Shown here one piece after another: positions 7,965 through 16,787 of a stretch of 64,000 bases of DNA. The notes beneath the pieces are model-generated. The model ran no database searches and was not told the DNA's origin. It worked only from the letters and a program-made list of their open reading frames with translations. The stretch is from Aequorivita vitellina (GTDB lineage Bacteria; Bacteroidota; Bacteroidia; Flavobacteriales; Flavobacteriaceae): NCBI RefSeq assembly GCF_022008365.1, contig NZ_JAIRBA010000009.1:45033-109032 (forward strand), written 5' to 3'. The translations under genes and the position numbers were made by a program. Within the stretch, counting starts at the first letter, position 1. The number at the start of each line of letters is the position of its first letter.

Positions 7965-8996
7965 ATGAAACGATTAAAATACTTAATTCCAATTCTTGCC
8001 TTGGCACTTACAGTGGTGTCTTGCAGTAGCGATGATGAAACCGGTGGTGGAGGGGAGCCAACTCCAGTAGCGATTTTGGCAAATCTATACGCTACGAGTA
8101 ACACGAGTACTGCAATTCAGTCGTATGATTTTACACCAAACGGTATTGTACTGCGTTCCTTAATGACCAGTTCAGAAGATAATGAAGGAGTTTATTACGA
8201 CGAAGATACCAGTGAACTGGTTGTGGCTTCCCGGTCGCAATCTGTAATTAATACGTATTCAAATATCGATAATGTAAATAGCGGTAATAATCTAAGCCTA
8301 TTTCTTTCTAGCGATACAGTTTTAGAAAGTCCTCGCGATATTGCTGTAAAAGACGATGTTTATATTGTTTCAGACAATGCAGACCTCGATAATAATCCCG
8401 ATACAGATGAAGGCCGGTTTTTTATTTTTACGCGAGATAATTCAGGATATACTTTGCGAAATATTGTTACCGTAAATTATGCCGTTTGGGGAATAGAACT
8501 AATAGGCAACGATCTGTATTCAGTAGTTGATAAAACAGGTGATATAGCAGTTTTTAAAAGTTTTATTGCAACTTATACTACAGATGTTACCGCAACTCCA
8601 GATAAACAAATAACTATTGAAGGTATTACCCGCACACACGGAATTACCGAAGACGATGGTTTTGTGGTACTAACAGATATTGGAGACGCATCAAATGATG
8701 GTGATGGAGGTTTTCATTTTATAAATGGATTTATCACTAAATTTAATGCAACTCCAAATGGTGGTACATTAAGTTTTGCCGGTAATCAAGTGCGAGTATC
8801 GGGTAGGTTAACTGAACTTGGCAACCCAGTGTCGGTAGAATACGATAGTCCAAGCCAGACTGTATTTATTGCAGAACGCGCAAACGAAGGCGGTAAAATT
8901 CTTTTCTTTAATGAAATTGGAGCAGGTGGAAACTTAGTACCAAGTTTAAGTTCGCCATACGCAGGAGCCTCATCTTTATATTTTATTGATAGATAA
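7965..8996 (+). CDS. Secreted lipoprotein with probable beta-propeller fold
   Basis: A 343-residue lipoprotein of unknown function. The start at 7965 gives a clean lipoprotein signal: basic MKRLKY, a hydrophobic core, and lipobox VVSC with the lipidated cysteine at residue 20, followed by SSDDE. The acidic residues right after the cysteine resemble the lipoprotein export signal used in Bacteroidetes to reach the cell surface. The rest consists of recurring beta-strand units (for example YYDEDTSELVVAS, ESPRDIAVKDDVYIVSD), which suggests an NHL- or Lvivd-like propeller, but no repeat is sharp enough to be sure. It is a single gene closed by the terminator at 9019-9047. An upstream in-frame ATG at 7944 would add seven residues before the signal and is less likely. 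Confidence 0.82.
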   Translation: MKRLKYLIPILALALTVVSCSSDDETGGGGEPTPVAILANLYATSNTSTAIQSYDFTPNGIVLRSLMTSSEDNEGVYYDEDTSELVVASRSQSVINTYSNIDNVNSGNNLSLFLSSDTVLESPRDIAVKDDVYIVSDNADLDNNPDTDEGRFFIFTRDNSGYTLRNIVTVNYAVWGIELIGNDLYSVVDKTGDIAVFKSFIATYTTDVTATPDKQITIEGITRTHGITEDDGFVVLTDIGDASNDGDGGFHFINGFITKFNATPNGGTLSFAGNQVRVSGRLTELGNPVSVEYDSPSQTVFIAERANEGGKILFFNEIGAGGNLVPSLSSPYAGASSLYFIDR

Positions 8997-9018
8997 AAAT
9001 TAGTTTCTTATTATATAA

Positions 9019-9047
9019 AAAAAGCCACCTATTACGGGTGGCTTTTT
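9019..9047. terminator. Bidirectional rho-independent terminator
   Basis: A perfect 11-base stem, AAAAAGCCACC (9019-9029) with GGTGGCTTTTT (9037-9047), has a 7-base loop. The A-run on the left and T-run on the right let it work on both strands, serving the converging lipoprotein gene (plus) and yebC (minus). Confidence 0.9.
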
Positions 9048-9066
9048 ATATTTTTTGAAATTCTTT

Positions 9067-9792
9067 TTATTCTTCTTCAGAAGATTCTTCCATGGTATGA
9101 TAGACATTTTGCACATCGTCATCTTCTTCTATTTTTTCTAAAAGTTTGTCAACATCTGCAGCTTCTTCAGCTGTTAATTTTTTTGTTACCTGCGGAATAC
9201 GTTCAAAGCCTGAAGAAAGTATTTCAATATTTTTTTCTTCTAAATACGATTGAATAGCACCAAAACTTTCAAATGGAGCGTAGATTAAAATTCCGTCTTC
9301 ATCTTCAAAAATCTCCTCAACGCCGTGGTCTATTAACTCTAATTCTAATTCTTCAATATCCAAGCCTTCTGGGTTTATTCTAAAATTACAGGTATGGTCA
9401 AACATAAACGACACAGATCCAGAAGTACCCAAGCTACCATCACATTTATTAAAATAACTGCGAATATTTGCAACAGTACGCGTGTTATTATCTGTCGCCG
9501 TTTCAATTAAAATTGCAATTCCGTGTGGGGCATAACCTTCAAAAAGAACTTCTTTATAATCGCCCAAACTCTTGTCGCTTGCACGTTTTATAGCGCGCTC
9601 CACATTGTCTTTAGGCATGTTTACAGCCTTCGCATTTTGAATTACAGCACGTAACCTAGAATTAGAATCAGGGTCTGGTCCGCCTTCTTTCACAGCCATT
9701 ACAATGTCTTTTCCAATACGTGTGAATGCTTTAGACATTGCAGACCAACGCTTCATTTTTCTTGCTTTTCTAAATTCGAAAGCTCTTCCCAT
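9067..9792 (-). CDS. yebC: YebC/PmpR (TACO1) family protein
   Basis: A 241-residue member of the YebC/TACO1 family, long annotated as transcriptional regulators and now also linked to relief of ribosome stalling at proline-rich stretches. The N-terminus MGRAFEFRKARKMKRWSAMSKAF is a variant of the usual MAGHSKWxNIxHRK opening. It is followed by the conserved FTRIGKDIVMAVKEGG and NMPKDNVERAIKRA. An acidic tail ends the protein. The Lys/Arg-rich N-terminus is typical of Bacteroidetes YebC. It is transcribed alone, with a hairpin in its leader (9823-9856). Confidence 0.95.
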   Translation of the reverse strand: MGRAFEFRKARKMKRWSAMSKAFTRIGKDIVMAVKEGGPDPDSNSRLRAVIQNAKAVNMPKDNVERAIKRASDKSLGDYKEVLFEGYAPHGIAILIETATDNNTRTVANIRSYFNKCDGSLGTSGSVSFMFDHTCNFRINPEGLDIEELELELIDHGVEEIFEDEDGILIYAPFESFGAIQSYLEEKNIEILSSGFERIPQVTKKLTAEEAADVDKLLEKIEEDDDVQNVYHTMEESSEEE

Positions 9793-9822
9793 ATTTATAA
9801 TGATTTTGGTGAATTTTTCTTC

Positions 9823-9856
9823 CGCAATAGAAATAAACCGTCTCTATTTCTGTTGC
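9823..9856. other. Inverted repeat in the yebC leader
   Basis: GCAATAGAAATA (9823-9834) pairs with TATTTCTGTTGC (9845-9856) with one G-T pair and about a 10-base loop. It lies between the pterin dehydratase gene and yebC, both on the minus strand, and has no U-run on that strand. It may be a weak terminator or attenuator, or a structured leader of yebC. Confidence 0.45.
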
Positions 9857-9914
9857 AGACGAATGGTTTTTTAGTTATTGCAAATTTAAAAATTTGACTG
9901 GCATATCAAATTAA

Positions 9915-10196
9915 CTAACCTATAAGTTTATCTATAATCTGCGCCAATTCAAAATCTTTTTCTGTAACTCCATCTGCATCGTGGGTGGAAAGATATATTT
10001 CAAGTGAATTATATACATTGCTCCACTCCGGGTGATGTTGCATTTTTTCGGCTTCAAAGGCAATTCGCGTCATTGCTGAAAAGGCTTCTTTAAAATCTTC
10101 AAACTCAAAAATAGTGTGTAATGCACCTTCGTGGTATTCCCAACCTTCAAATGCTTTCAATTTGTCGTTTATTTGTTTTTCAGTTAATGCTTTCAT
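9915..10196 (-). CDS. phhB: 4a-hydroxytetrahydrobiopterin (pterin-4a-carbinolamine) dehydratase
   Basis: A 93-residue PCD/DCoH-family enzyme. It dehydrates the 4a-carbinolamine formed by aromatic amino-acid hydroxylases so that the pterin cofactor can be recycled. The active-site signature is KMQHHPEW at residues 51-58, with both histidines present, followed by the third conserved histidine in STHDADGVT at about 70-78. Full length for the family. No phenylalanine hydroxylase gene is adjacent. It lies 41 bases downstream of the SDR gene on the same strand. Confidence 0.93.
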   Translation of the reverse strand: MKALTEKQINDKLKAFEGWEYHEGALHTIFEFEDFKEAFSAMTRIAFEAEKMQHHPEWSNVYNSLEIYLSTHDADGVTEKDFELAQIIDKLIG

Positions 10197-10237
10197 GGTG
10201 TGTGGGTTTTTTAATTGAGGCGCAATGTCTTGCGTAT

Positions 10238-11095
10238 CTACTTAATTGATATAATTTCTTCGTTTAAACTACATTCTTCAATAACTTGTGCTACCGTAAT
10301 TTGATGTTGATTTGGCAATTTGTTTCCCTTCGGAAGTATTGCATTATATCTATCTTCATTACTGCTAAATACACTTTTAAAGATAGGCATTTTATCGCCA
10401 ATTTTAGCTGTAATTTCTCTAAAAAGATCTTCGTGATGCACCATATCTTTGCTCGCTAAATGAAAAATTCCGACCAAAGTCTGGTTGATTATATAATGAA
10501 TTTGTTGACAAACTTTATTAATAGTTGTGGCAGTAATTACCAAATTTGGAAACACCTCAAAAGTAGCTTGATGGCGAATGCACTGCCGTAAATGTAGTAT
10601 TTGAGGCGAATTAATTCCCAAAACAATTGGGAGGCGTAAAATTGCCGTTTGTGAGGGAATAATTTCTAACAATAACTTTTCAACTGAAATTTTAAATTTT
10701 CCCGAAACTGAAACGGCTAATGTTGGATCGCTTTCATACGAAGGAAGTTTAAATTGCCCATCAAATACTTCTGAGGAAGAAATATAAAGTACCAAACAAC
10801 TCGCATTAAGCAAGGCGTAATTTACAATTTGTTGATGCGCTTCAAACTGGCTTTTAGAATCGCCCTTTATAGCCGAAATTATAATAGTGGGCTTAATTTT
10901 ATTCAGCAATAAAAACATGGAATCTTCTTCAGCACAGAAATTATGAAAAACATGATTTTCTGCGAATGCTCCGTATTGTTTGCAATAGGTACAATGCACT
11001 TCAAAATAGGGAAGCAGTTCTTTGTAAATAGCATTGCCAATAAAGCCGCTGCCACCCAAAATTAAAATGCGTTGTTTTTCCAATTTTTTTATCAT
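10238..11095 (-). CDS. SDR / RmlD-like NAD(P)-dependent sugar-nucleotide epimerase or reductase
   Basis: A 285-residue Rossmann-fold protein of the extended SDR class. The dinucleotide loop GGSGFIG is at residues 14-20. The segment LYISSSEVFDGQ at about 127-138 occupies the place of the catalytic Ser/Thr, but the usual YxxxK is degraded here (the S-GKFKISVEKLL region), so activity is uncertain. The C-terminal half resembles RmlD (dTDP-4-dehydrorhamnose reductase). The start was set at the ATG at 11095; upstream in-frame starts overlap glsA and encode low-complexity residues. It follows glsA by 20 bases and may be co-transcribed with it. The substrate is unknown. Confidence 0.8.
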   Translation of the reverse strand: MIKKLEKQRILILGGSGFIGNAIYKELLPYFEVHCTYCKQYGAFAENHVFHNFCAEEDSMFLLLNKIKPTIIISAIKGDSKSQFEAHQQIVNYALLNASCLVLYISSSEVFDGQFKLPSYESDPTLAVSVSGKFKISVEKLLLEIIPSQTAILRLPIVLGINSPQILHLRQCIRHQATFEVFPNLVITATTINKVCQQIHYIINQTLVGIFHLASKDMVHHEDLFREITAKIGDKMPIFKSVFSSNEDRYNAILPKGNKLPNQHQITVAQVIEECSLNEEIISIK

Positions 11096-11115
11096 TAAAC
11101 TCTTTTCCGAAATAT

Positions 11116-12030
11116 TTAAAAAATGGACAATTTTGTTTTTGTAGTAAAGTGTTCCAACGCCTTCATTCCCAAGTATGAATTGCCTTGCGGATTCAAAGCC
11201 GGCGCCCAAGTTGCAATGGTAAAGCAATGCGGTAAAAGTGCTACAATGCCGCCACCAACACCACTTTTTCCGGGTAAACCTACTTCAAAAGCAAATTCGC
11301 CAGCCTCGTCATAAAATCCGCAGGTTAACATAATTGCGTTTATACGTTTAACTTGGCTAGCGGTTAAATGTTGTATGTTTTTTAAACATTTTCCCTTATT
11401 GGCATAAACAAAAAAAGCATTGGTAAGCTGCCTACAATCCATCATAATAGAACATTGATGAAAATAAAAATCCAATACATCTTCAACATTATTATGCAGG
11501 TTGCCGTATGATTTTAAAAGATTGGCCGCAGCATAATTATTGTAACCATTTAATCTTTCCGATTCGGCAACTTTTTCGTTAAATGAAATAGTATTGTCGT
11601 GTGCTAAATTGCGTACAAAATCTAAAAAATCTTTCTTCGGATTTTTTAAATTAGAAAGCAGAATATCTGCAACCACAATGGCTCCCGAATTAATTAGCGG
11701 ATTTCTGGGAATGCCATTTTCTAATTCTAAAAGTGAAAGATGATTGAATGGGTTACCCGAAGGTTCCACATCCATACGTTCCCACAAATGGTTTCCCACA
11801 AGTTGAAATGCTTTTGTGAGCGAAAGCACTTTTGAAATACTTTGAATAGATAACTTTTCCGAAGCATCGCCAACCGAAAAATTTTCACCGGTAATTAACT
11901 GTAAGTGAATTCCGAATTTTTCTTTTGGAACATTGGCCAATTCGGGAATATATGAAGCAACTTCACCAGTATCTTTAACACTGTTTAGCGATTGATGAAT
12001 TTCCTCTAATATTGCTTGATAATCTAGCAT
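11116..12030 (-). CDS. glsA: Glutaminase A
   Basis: A serine-dependent beta-lactamase-fold glutaminase (glutamine to glutamate plus ammonia), 304 residues, full length for the bacterial type. The catalytic S-x-x-K is S64-I-S-K67 within FSIQSISK-like sequence, and PRNPLINSGAI (about 108-118) is a strong family signature. YNNYAAANLL and GLPGKSGVGGGI near the C-terminus are also conserved. The ATG overlaps the stop of gcvT (TAATG), so the two are translationally coupled; that pairing links glycine cleavage and glutamine nitrogen release in one transcript. Confidence 0.95.
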   Translation of the reverse strand: MLDYQAILEEIHQSLNSVKDTGEVASYIPELANVPKEKFGIHLQLITGENFSVGDASEKLSIQSISKVLSLTKAFQLVGNHLWERMDVEPSGNPFNHLSLLELENGIPRNPLINSGAIVVADILLSNLKNPKKDFLDFVRNLAHDNTISFNEKVAESERLNGYNNYAAANLLKSYGNLHNNVEDVLDFYFHQCSIMMDCRQLTNAFFVYANKGKCLKNIQHLTASQVKRINAIMLTCGFYDEAGEFAFEVGLPGKSGVGGGIVALLPHCFTIATWAPALNPQGNSYLGMKALEHFTTKTKLSIF

Positions 12031-13112
12031 TAGCCTTTGTAAAACGGTGTTTTTACAATTGTTGCTGCAACAGGCTTATTTCTAATTTGAATAAATATTT
12101 CGGTGCCGGGAGCGCTGTTTTCTACTGTTACGTATCCTAATCCTATGGCCTTGCCTAAAGATGGCGCCATGGTGCCACTGGTTACAATTCCAATATTATT
12201 TCCGTCTTTGTCAACAATTTCGTAATCGTGGCGCGGTATGCCGCGTTCGGTTAATTCAAAACCGATGAGTTTTCTTTTAACGCCTTCTTCTTTTTGTTTT
12301 TTCAGATTTTCAGAATTCACAAAATCTTTGGTGAATTTTGTAATCCAGCCCAAACCAGCCTCCAAAGGCGACGTAGTTTCATCAATATCGTTGCCGTAAA
12401 GACAGAAGCCCATTTCTAGTCGCAATGTGTCGCGAGCAGCAAGACCAATTGGCTTTATTCCAAAATCTGCTCCAGCTTCCATCACTTTGTTCCAAACTTG
12501 CTCTACTTCGTTGTTTTTACAGTAAATTTCAAAACCGCCACTTCCGGTGTATCCGGTTGCACTAATAATTACGTGCTCGATTCCAGCAAAATCTGAAACT
12601 TTAAAATGATAAAATTTTATAGCGCTTAAATCTTCAGAAGTTAAAGATTGCATAGCTTCAATAGCTTTTGGACCTTGAATTGCAAGTAGCGAATAATCAT
12701 CAGAAAGATTACGCAATGCCGCGCCCATAGTATTGTATTTTGAAATCCACGCCCAGTCTTTATCAATATTAGACGCGTTTACTACCAACAACCATTTTTC
12801 ATCTTCAATTCTGTAAACAATTAAATCGTCCACGATTCCGCCAGTTTCATTAGGAAAACAACTGTATTGTGCTTGGCCAACAGCCACTTTTGAAGCGTCG
12901 TTGCTGCATACTTTTTGAATTAAATCTATAGCGTTTGGACCAGAAACTAAAAATTCGCCCATATGCGAAACGTCAAAAACGCCCACTGCTTTGCGAACGG
13001 TTTCGTGTTCTGCGTTTACGCCTTCGTACGAAACGGGCATATTAAAACCTGCGTAAGGAACCATTTTGGCGCCCAATTGCTCGTGAATATGTGTAAGTGC
13101 TATGTTTTTCAT
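12030..13112 (-). CDS. gcvT: Aminomethyltransferase (glycine cleavage T protein)
   Basis: GcvT transfers the methylene group from the aminomethyl-lipoyl H protein to tetrahydrofolate and releases ammonia. The 360-residue length is typical. VSHMGEF (about 48-54), [11 protein letters not shown] (about 191-201) and [13 protein letters not shown] (about 231-243) are conserved GcvT motifs, and [18 protein letters not shown] is in the C-terminal OB-like domain. No gcvH or gcvP is adjacent. A hairpin of AGACTCG/CGAGTCT arms lies in its leader at about 13133-13160. I looked for a glycine riboswitch upstream and did not find one. Confidence 0.96.
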   Translation of the reverse strand: MKNIALTHIHEQLGAKMVPYAGFNMPVSYEGVNAEHETVRKAVGVFDVSHMGEFLVSGPNAIDLIQKVCSNDASKVAVGQAQYSCFPNETGGIVDDLIVYRIEDEKWLLVVNASNIDKDWAWISKYNTMGAALRNLSDDYSLLAIQGPKAIEAMQSLTSEDLSAIKFYHFKVSDFAGIEHVIISATGYTGSGGFEIYCKNNEVEQVWNKVMEAGADFGIKPIGLAARDTLRLEMGFCLYGNDIDETTSPLEAGLGWITKFTKDFVNSENLKKQKEEGVKRKLIGFELTERGIPRHDYEIVDKDGNNIGIVTSGTMAPSLGKAIGLGYVTVENSAPGTEIFIQIRNKPVAATIVKTPFYKG

Positions 13113-13333
13113 AGTTTAAAGGTTTGCTTATTAGACTCGTATCGGCAACTTCGAGTCTTGGTTTAGTAATATTTTTATCGATTATTTTAACGAATGTATC
13201 GTTTAGCAAATGTATCATATTCGTTTAAAGGTAACGAAAGTTTGCAGGGTTTATTTTCAACATTCGCTTCGTTAAAATCATCTTAATCGGAGGCATTTTT
13301 ACCAATGTTTTCAATACTTTTAAAAGAAAAACC

Positions 13334-14695
13334 ATGGCCACAACCACTTCGCTTAATCCGTATACGGGCACAGCATTAAATTCCTATAAAAATCACACAA
13401 TAAAGGAAGTTTCTAAAATAATTGACAAAGCAGATAAACGCTTTTACAGTTGGCGTGAAACCACTTTTTCTGAGCGGAAAAAACTTATGCTTGCGGCGGC
13501 TTCGGAATTAAAGAAGAATAAAAAAGAATATGCCGAAATAATTACTTTGGAAATGGGGAAACCAATTTCACAAGCCATCGCCGAAGTTGAAAAATGTGCC
13601 TGGGTTTGCGAATATTACGCCGAAAACGCGGCACAGCAACTAGAAAATGAAGTGATAAAAACCGATGCCCATAAAAGTTATGTTAGTTACGAGCCGTTGG
13701 GAGTTGTTTTGGCAATAATGCCTTGGAATTATCCATTTTGGCAAGTATTTAGGTTTGCTGCTCCCGCGTTAATGGCGGGAAATATAGGGGTTTTGAAACA
13801 CGCATCAAATGTTTTTGGCAGCGCTTTAAATATTGAAAAAGTTTTTAAACGTGCAGGTTTTCCGGAGAATTGCTTTACAACTTTATTAATAGGAAGCGAT
13901 GCCGTGGAAGCTATAATTGAAAATGAAAAAGTAAAAGCGGTAACCCTTACCGGAAGCGGGCCAGCTGGATCCTCCGTAGCTTCCATTGCTGGGAAAAACA
14001 TAAAAAAGACAGTTTTAGAATTGGGCGGAAGTAATGCTCTGGTTGTACTAAAAGATTGCGATATTGATAAAACTATTGAAATCTGCGTGCAAGCGCGTTT
14101 TCAGAATACGGGGCAGAGTTGCATTGCAGGAAAACGGTTGATTATTGATGAATCCATTTCGGAAGAATTCATTGAAAAAATGCTTGTAAATGTTCTTGAA
14201 CTTAAGAGCGGCGACCCAATGGATAAAGATACCTTTATTGGCACTTTGGCACGTGAAGACCTTGCGAAAGATATAGAAAATCAAGTGAACGATTCTATTA
14301 AAGCTGGCGCAAAATTAGAAATAGGAGGGAAGCGACAAGGCGCCTATTTTGAGCCGACAATCTTAACAAACGTCACTAAAAATATGCCAGTTTTTAACGA
14401 AGAAACTTTTGGTCCCGCACTGTCTGTAACAACTTTTAAAAATGTGGAAGAAGCAATTGAGCTTTCAAACTTTTCAAAATTCGGATTAGGGGTTTCGCTC
14501 TTTACAAAAGATACTGAAGCGGCTGAGAAGCTTGCTCTTCAATTTAATGAAGGCGCGGTTTTTATAAATGAATTAGTAAAAAGCGATCCGCGATTACCTT
14601 TTGGTGGCATTAAAAATAGCGGCTATGGTAGAGAATTGAGTGAACACGGCATTCGTGAATTTGTAAATAGAAAAACGGTTTTTATTAATAAATAG
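13334..14695 (+). CDS. NAD(P)-dependent aldehyde dehydrogenase (succinate-semialdehyde dehydrogenase type)
   Basis: A 453-residue aldehyde dehydrogenase oxidising an aldehyde to the acid. The catalytic cysteine is C263 in NTGQSCIAGKR and the general base E229 in LELGG. The N-terminal SLNPYTGTALNSY and the Rossmann stretch MPWNYPFWQVFRFAAPALMAGN (about 129-150) resemble bacterial GabD/Sad proteins, so succinate semialdehyde is the likely substrate. Other short aldehydes are possible, and the gene symbol is withheld. It is followed 47 bases later by a thioesterase gene on the same strand. Confidence 0.9.
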   Translation: MATTTSLNPYTGTALNSYKNHTIKEVSKIIDKADKRFYSWRETTFSERKKLMLAAASELKKNKKEYAEIITLEMGKPISQAIAEVEKCAWVCEYYAENAAQQLENEVIKTDAHKSYVSYEPLGVVLAIMPWNYPFWQVFRFAAPALMAGNIGVLKHASNVFGSALNIEKVFKRAGFPENCFTTLLIGSDAVEAIIENEKVKAVTLTGSGPAGSSVASIAGKNIKKTVLELGGSNALVVLKDCDIDKTIEICVQARFQNTGQSCIAGKRLIIDESISEEFIEKMLVNVLELKSGDPMDKDTFIGTLAREDLAKDIENQVNDSIKAGAKLEIGGKRQGAYFEPTILTNVTKNMPVFNEETFGPALSVTTFKNVEEAIELSNFSKFGLGVSLFTKDTEAAEKLALQFNEGAVFINELVKSDPRLPFGGIKNSGYGRELSEHGIREFVNRKTVFINK

Positions 14696-14742
14696 GTGAA
14701 AGTTGAACAAGCTAGCAACTAACTTTTAAATAATTTTAAACT

Positions 14743-15132
14743 ATGAATTTTCACACACGAAAATGGATAAAACCCGAAGATTTAAACCCTAATGAAACAC
14801 TATTTGGAGGAAGGCTACTGCAATGGATTGACGAAGAAGCCGCGCTTTATGCAATTATTCAACTTGAAAATCCGCGAACGGTAACAAAGTTTATAAGTGA
14901 AATAAATTTTAGAAGCTCTGCAAAAAAAGGCGATATTATTGAAATAGGAATTGATACAATTGGATTCGGAAATACGTCAATAACGCTTTGTTGCGAGGTA
15001 CGAAATAAAATGACCCGCGAAGTTATAATTAGCATCGATAAAATAATAATGGTTGGTTTGGGTGAAGATGGAAAACCGTGCAAACACGGCAAAACAAAAA
15101 AAGAATTTGTAAAAGACCGTTTGGCCAAATAA
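14743..15132 (+). CDS. Acyl-CoA thioesterase (hotdog fold)
   Basis: A 129-residue hotdog-fold thioesterase of the YciA/BFIT-type family that hydrolyses acyl-CoA. It carries LNPNETLFGGRLLQWIDEEA at about residues 14-33, the helix and catalytic acidic residue characteristic of the family, and ISEINFRSSAKKGDIIEIG at about 46-64. The basic tail is KTKKEFVKDRLAK. Full length. It converges with the MscS gene on the minus strand (only 2 bases between stops), with no terminator between them. Confidence 0.9.
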   Translation: MNFHTRKWIKPEDLNPNETLFGGRLLQWIDEEAALYAIIQLENPRTVTKFISEINFRSSAKKGDIIEIGIDTIGFGNTSITLCCEVRNKMTREVIISIDKIIMVGLGEDGKPCKHGKTKKEFVKDRLAK

Positions 15133-15134
15133 AA

Positions 15135-16397
15135 TCAGGCTAGCGATTTAAAATCTTTCCCAGTTGGTAATTCAAATACTTCTAAGTCAAAGAAAGGTGT
15201 TGCTGCCAATAAATGGTCAAAAATATCTGCTTGAATGTGTTCGTAATTTACCCAGCGTTTGTCTTTGCTAAAACAGTAAATTTCAATTGGTAAGCCTTTT
15301 TCGGTTGGTTCCAAATGTCTCACCATTAACGCCAAATCTTTATTAATGGCAGTATTTTCATTTAAAAAAGCATCAATATAATATCTAAAAACCCCAAGAT
15401 TTGTTTGGTTTCGACCATTGATTTGAACTTCTTTATTTGCTTCGGTTAAGCGGTTAAATTTATCAATATCTCTTTGTCTGTGTTCAATATAAGGTTTTAT
15501 AAGTGAGATTTTTTTCAATTGTTCCAAATCTTCTTCCGATAGAAATTTTATGGACGACTGTTTTATATAAATAGAGCGTTTAATTCTTCTTCCGCCGCTA
15601 TCCTGCATTCCGCGCCAGTTTTGAAAAGAATCGGCAATTAAACTATAGGTAGGAATGGTTGTAAAGGTATTGTCCCAGTTTTGCACGCGTACTGTGGCGA
15701 GATTTATTTCGGTTACAAAGCCGTCTGCGCCAAATTTGCTAAAGGTTATCCAGTCGCCAATACGCACAATATCGTTAACCGAAACTTGAATACTGGCCAC
15801 AAAACCCAAAATAGTATCCTTAAAAATAAGTAAAACTACTGCAGACGCGGCCCCTAAAGTTGCAAGGCTCGTTACCGAATAGCCCGTAAGTAAATTAATT
15901 ATAAAAAATATGCCAATACCCCAGGCAAAAATCATCATTACCTGCACATAACTTTCCAGCGGCTTATCGCCGTAGCGTTCGCTTTCTTCCATAAAATTAC
16001 GTGTGGTACGCAAGATACTTCTGAAAATAAGAACGAAAAGAACTACAGAATATACTTTGGCAGCAATAAGCAACAGCCCAATTACCAAAGGCGATTCCAT
16101 AAAAATAATTGGTATGAGATACCAAATGATTGTTAAAGGTACTAAGTGAGCAATATACTTTGGAAAATTGCTCTGTATTAAATAATCGTCAAAAGTGGAG
16201 ATGGTTTTATTGCTAAAAGCCTTAAAAACTTGTATTATGGTTTTTCTAAAAATAACATCTAAAATAGCGACGGCTATTAAAATTATAATAGAATTAACTA
16301 CCACATTTATAAAGACCGCCCAACCATAACCCATGCCTTCATTAACTAAATAATCTTGAAGAATACAACTATATGCTTGTAGGGTTTCGGCGTTCAT
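15135..16397 (-). CDS. Mechanosensitive ion channel, MscS family (large)
   Basis: A 420-residue channel with about five transmembrane helices (about 20-195) before the MscS core. The pore helix shows GAASAVVLLIFKDTILGFVASIQ at about 179-201, where Gly/Ala spacing lines the pore, followed by the beta domain DIVRIGDWITF (about 207-217). The long N-terminal membrane part resembles YbdG/YnaI-type channels more than the compact MscS. Its start overlaps the stop of the DUF3817 gene (TAATG), so the two are coupled. Role: releasing solutes on hypo-osmotic shock, inferred from the family. Confidence 0.92.
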   Translation of the reverse strand: MNAETLQAYSCILQDYLVNEGMGYGWAVFINVVVNSIIILIAVAILDVIFRKTIIQVFKAFSNKTISTFDDYLIQSNFPKYIAHLVPLTIIWYLIPIIFMESPLVIGLLLIAAKVYSVVLFVLIFRSILRTTRNFMEESERYGDKPLESYVQVMMIFAWGIGIFFIINLLTGYSVTSLATLGAASAVVLLIFKDTILGFVASIQVSVNDIVRIGDWITFSKFGADGFVTEINLATVRVQNWDNTFTTIPTYSLIADSFQNWRGMQDSGGRRIKRSIYIKQSSIKFLSEEDLEQLKKISLIKPYIEHRQRDIDKFNRLTEANKEVQINGRNQTNLGVFRYYIDAFLNENTAINKDLALMVRHLEPTEKGLPIEIYCFSKDKRWVNYEHIQADIFDHLLAATPFFDLEVFELPTGKDFKSLA

Positions 16398-16675
16398 TAT
16401 AGGTATTTACGTTCTACATAAAAAGGTCCAAAAGGCAATATAGAACACATTACTACAATCAACAGATCTGTAACAGACCAATTTAATTTTTTATACATAT
16501 AAAGTGCGCCGCCAACGTAGAGCACAAATAAAACACCGTGTGCCATCCCAACAATTTGCACCATTTGTGGCATGTGCCAAATATATTTTAATGGCATTGC
16601 TATTCCTAAAAGTACCAGAAACGAAATCGCTTCCAAAGTGCTAATAAATCTAAATGTTTTTACTGAAAGTTCCAC
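16397..16675 (-). CDS. DUF3817 membrane protein
   Basis: A 92-residue integral membrane protein of DUF3817 with about three hydrophobic helices (residues 9-30, 38-58 and 67-85). The AMPLKYIWHMPQMV segment (about 25-38), the HGVLFVLYV helix and the PFGPFYVERK end are typical of the family. Its function is unknown. It is the first gene of a two-gene unit with the MscS channel; overlapping stop and start codons suggest that the products are made in fixed proportion. Confidence 0.88.
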   Translation of the reverse strand: MELSVKTFRFISTLEAISFLVLLGIAMPLKYIWHMPQMVQIVGMAHGVLFVLYVGGALYMYKKLNWSVTDLLIVVMCSILPFGPFYVERKYL

Positions 16676-16787
16676 TGTAAATATTTTTTTGGCAAAGATA
16701 CAAGTTGCAATTGGTCCCGCTACACTTTAAGGATAATTTATACTTTAAATTATTTTATACAGAATTACTATCTTTAAAAGAAAAAAT

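Noticed and set aside
9067..9792. yebC as a sequence-specific transcription factor
   Set aside because: Recent work links the family to ribosome stalling relief, and no binding-site evidence is visible here, so no regulatory target was claimed.
11096..11227. Longer start for the SDR protein at 11227
   Set aside because: It would overlap glsA and add low-complexity residues before the GGSGFIG loop. The ATG at 11095 leaves a normal spacing to the cofactor motif.
13113..13333. Possible glycine riboswitch upstream of gcvT
   Set aside because: No conserved glycine-aptamer core was found on the minus strand. Only a short hairpin AGACTCG/CGAGTCT is visible, at about 13133-13160.
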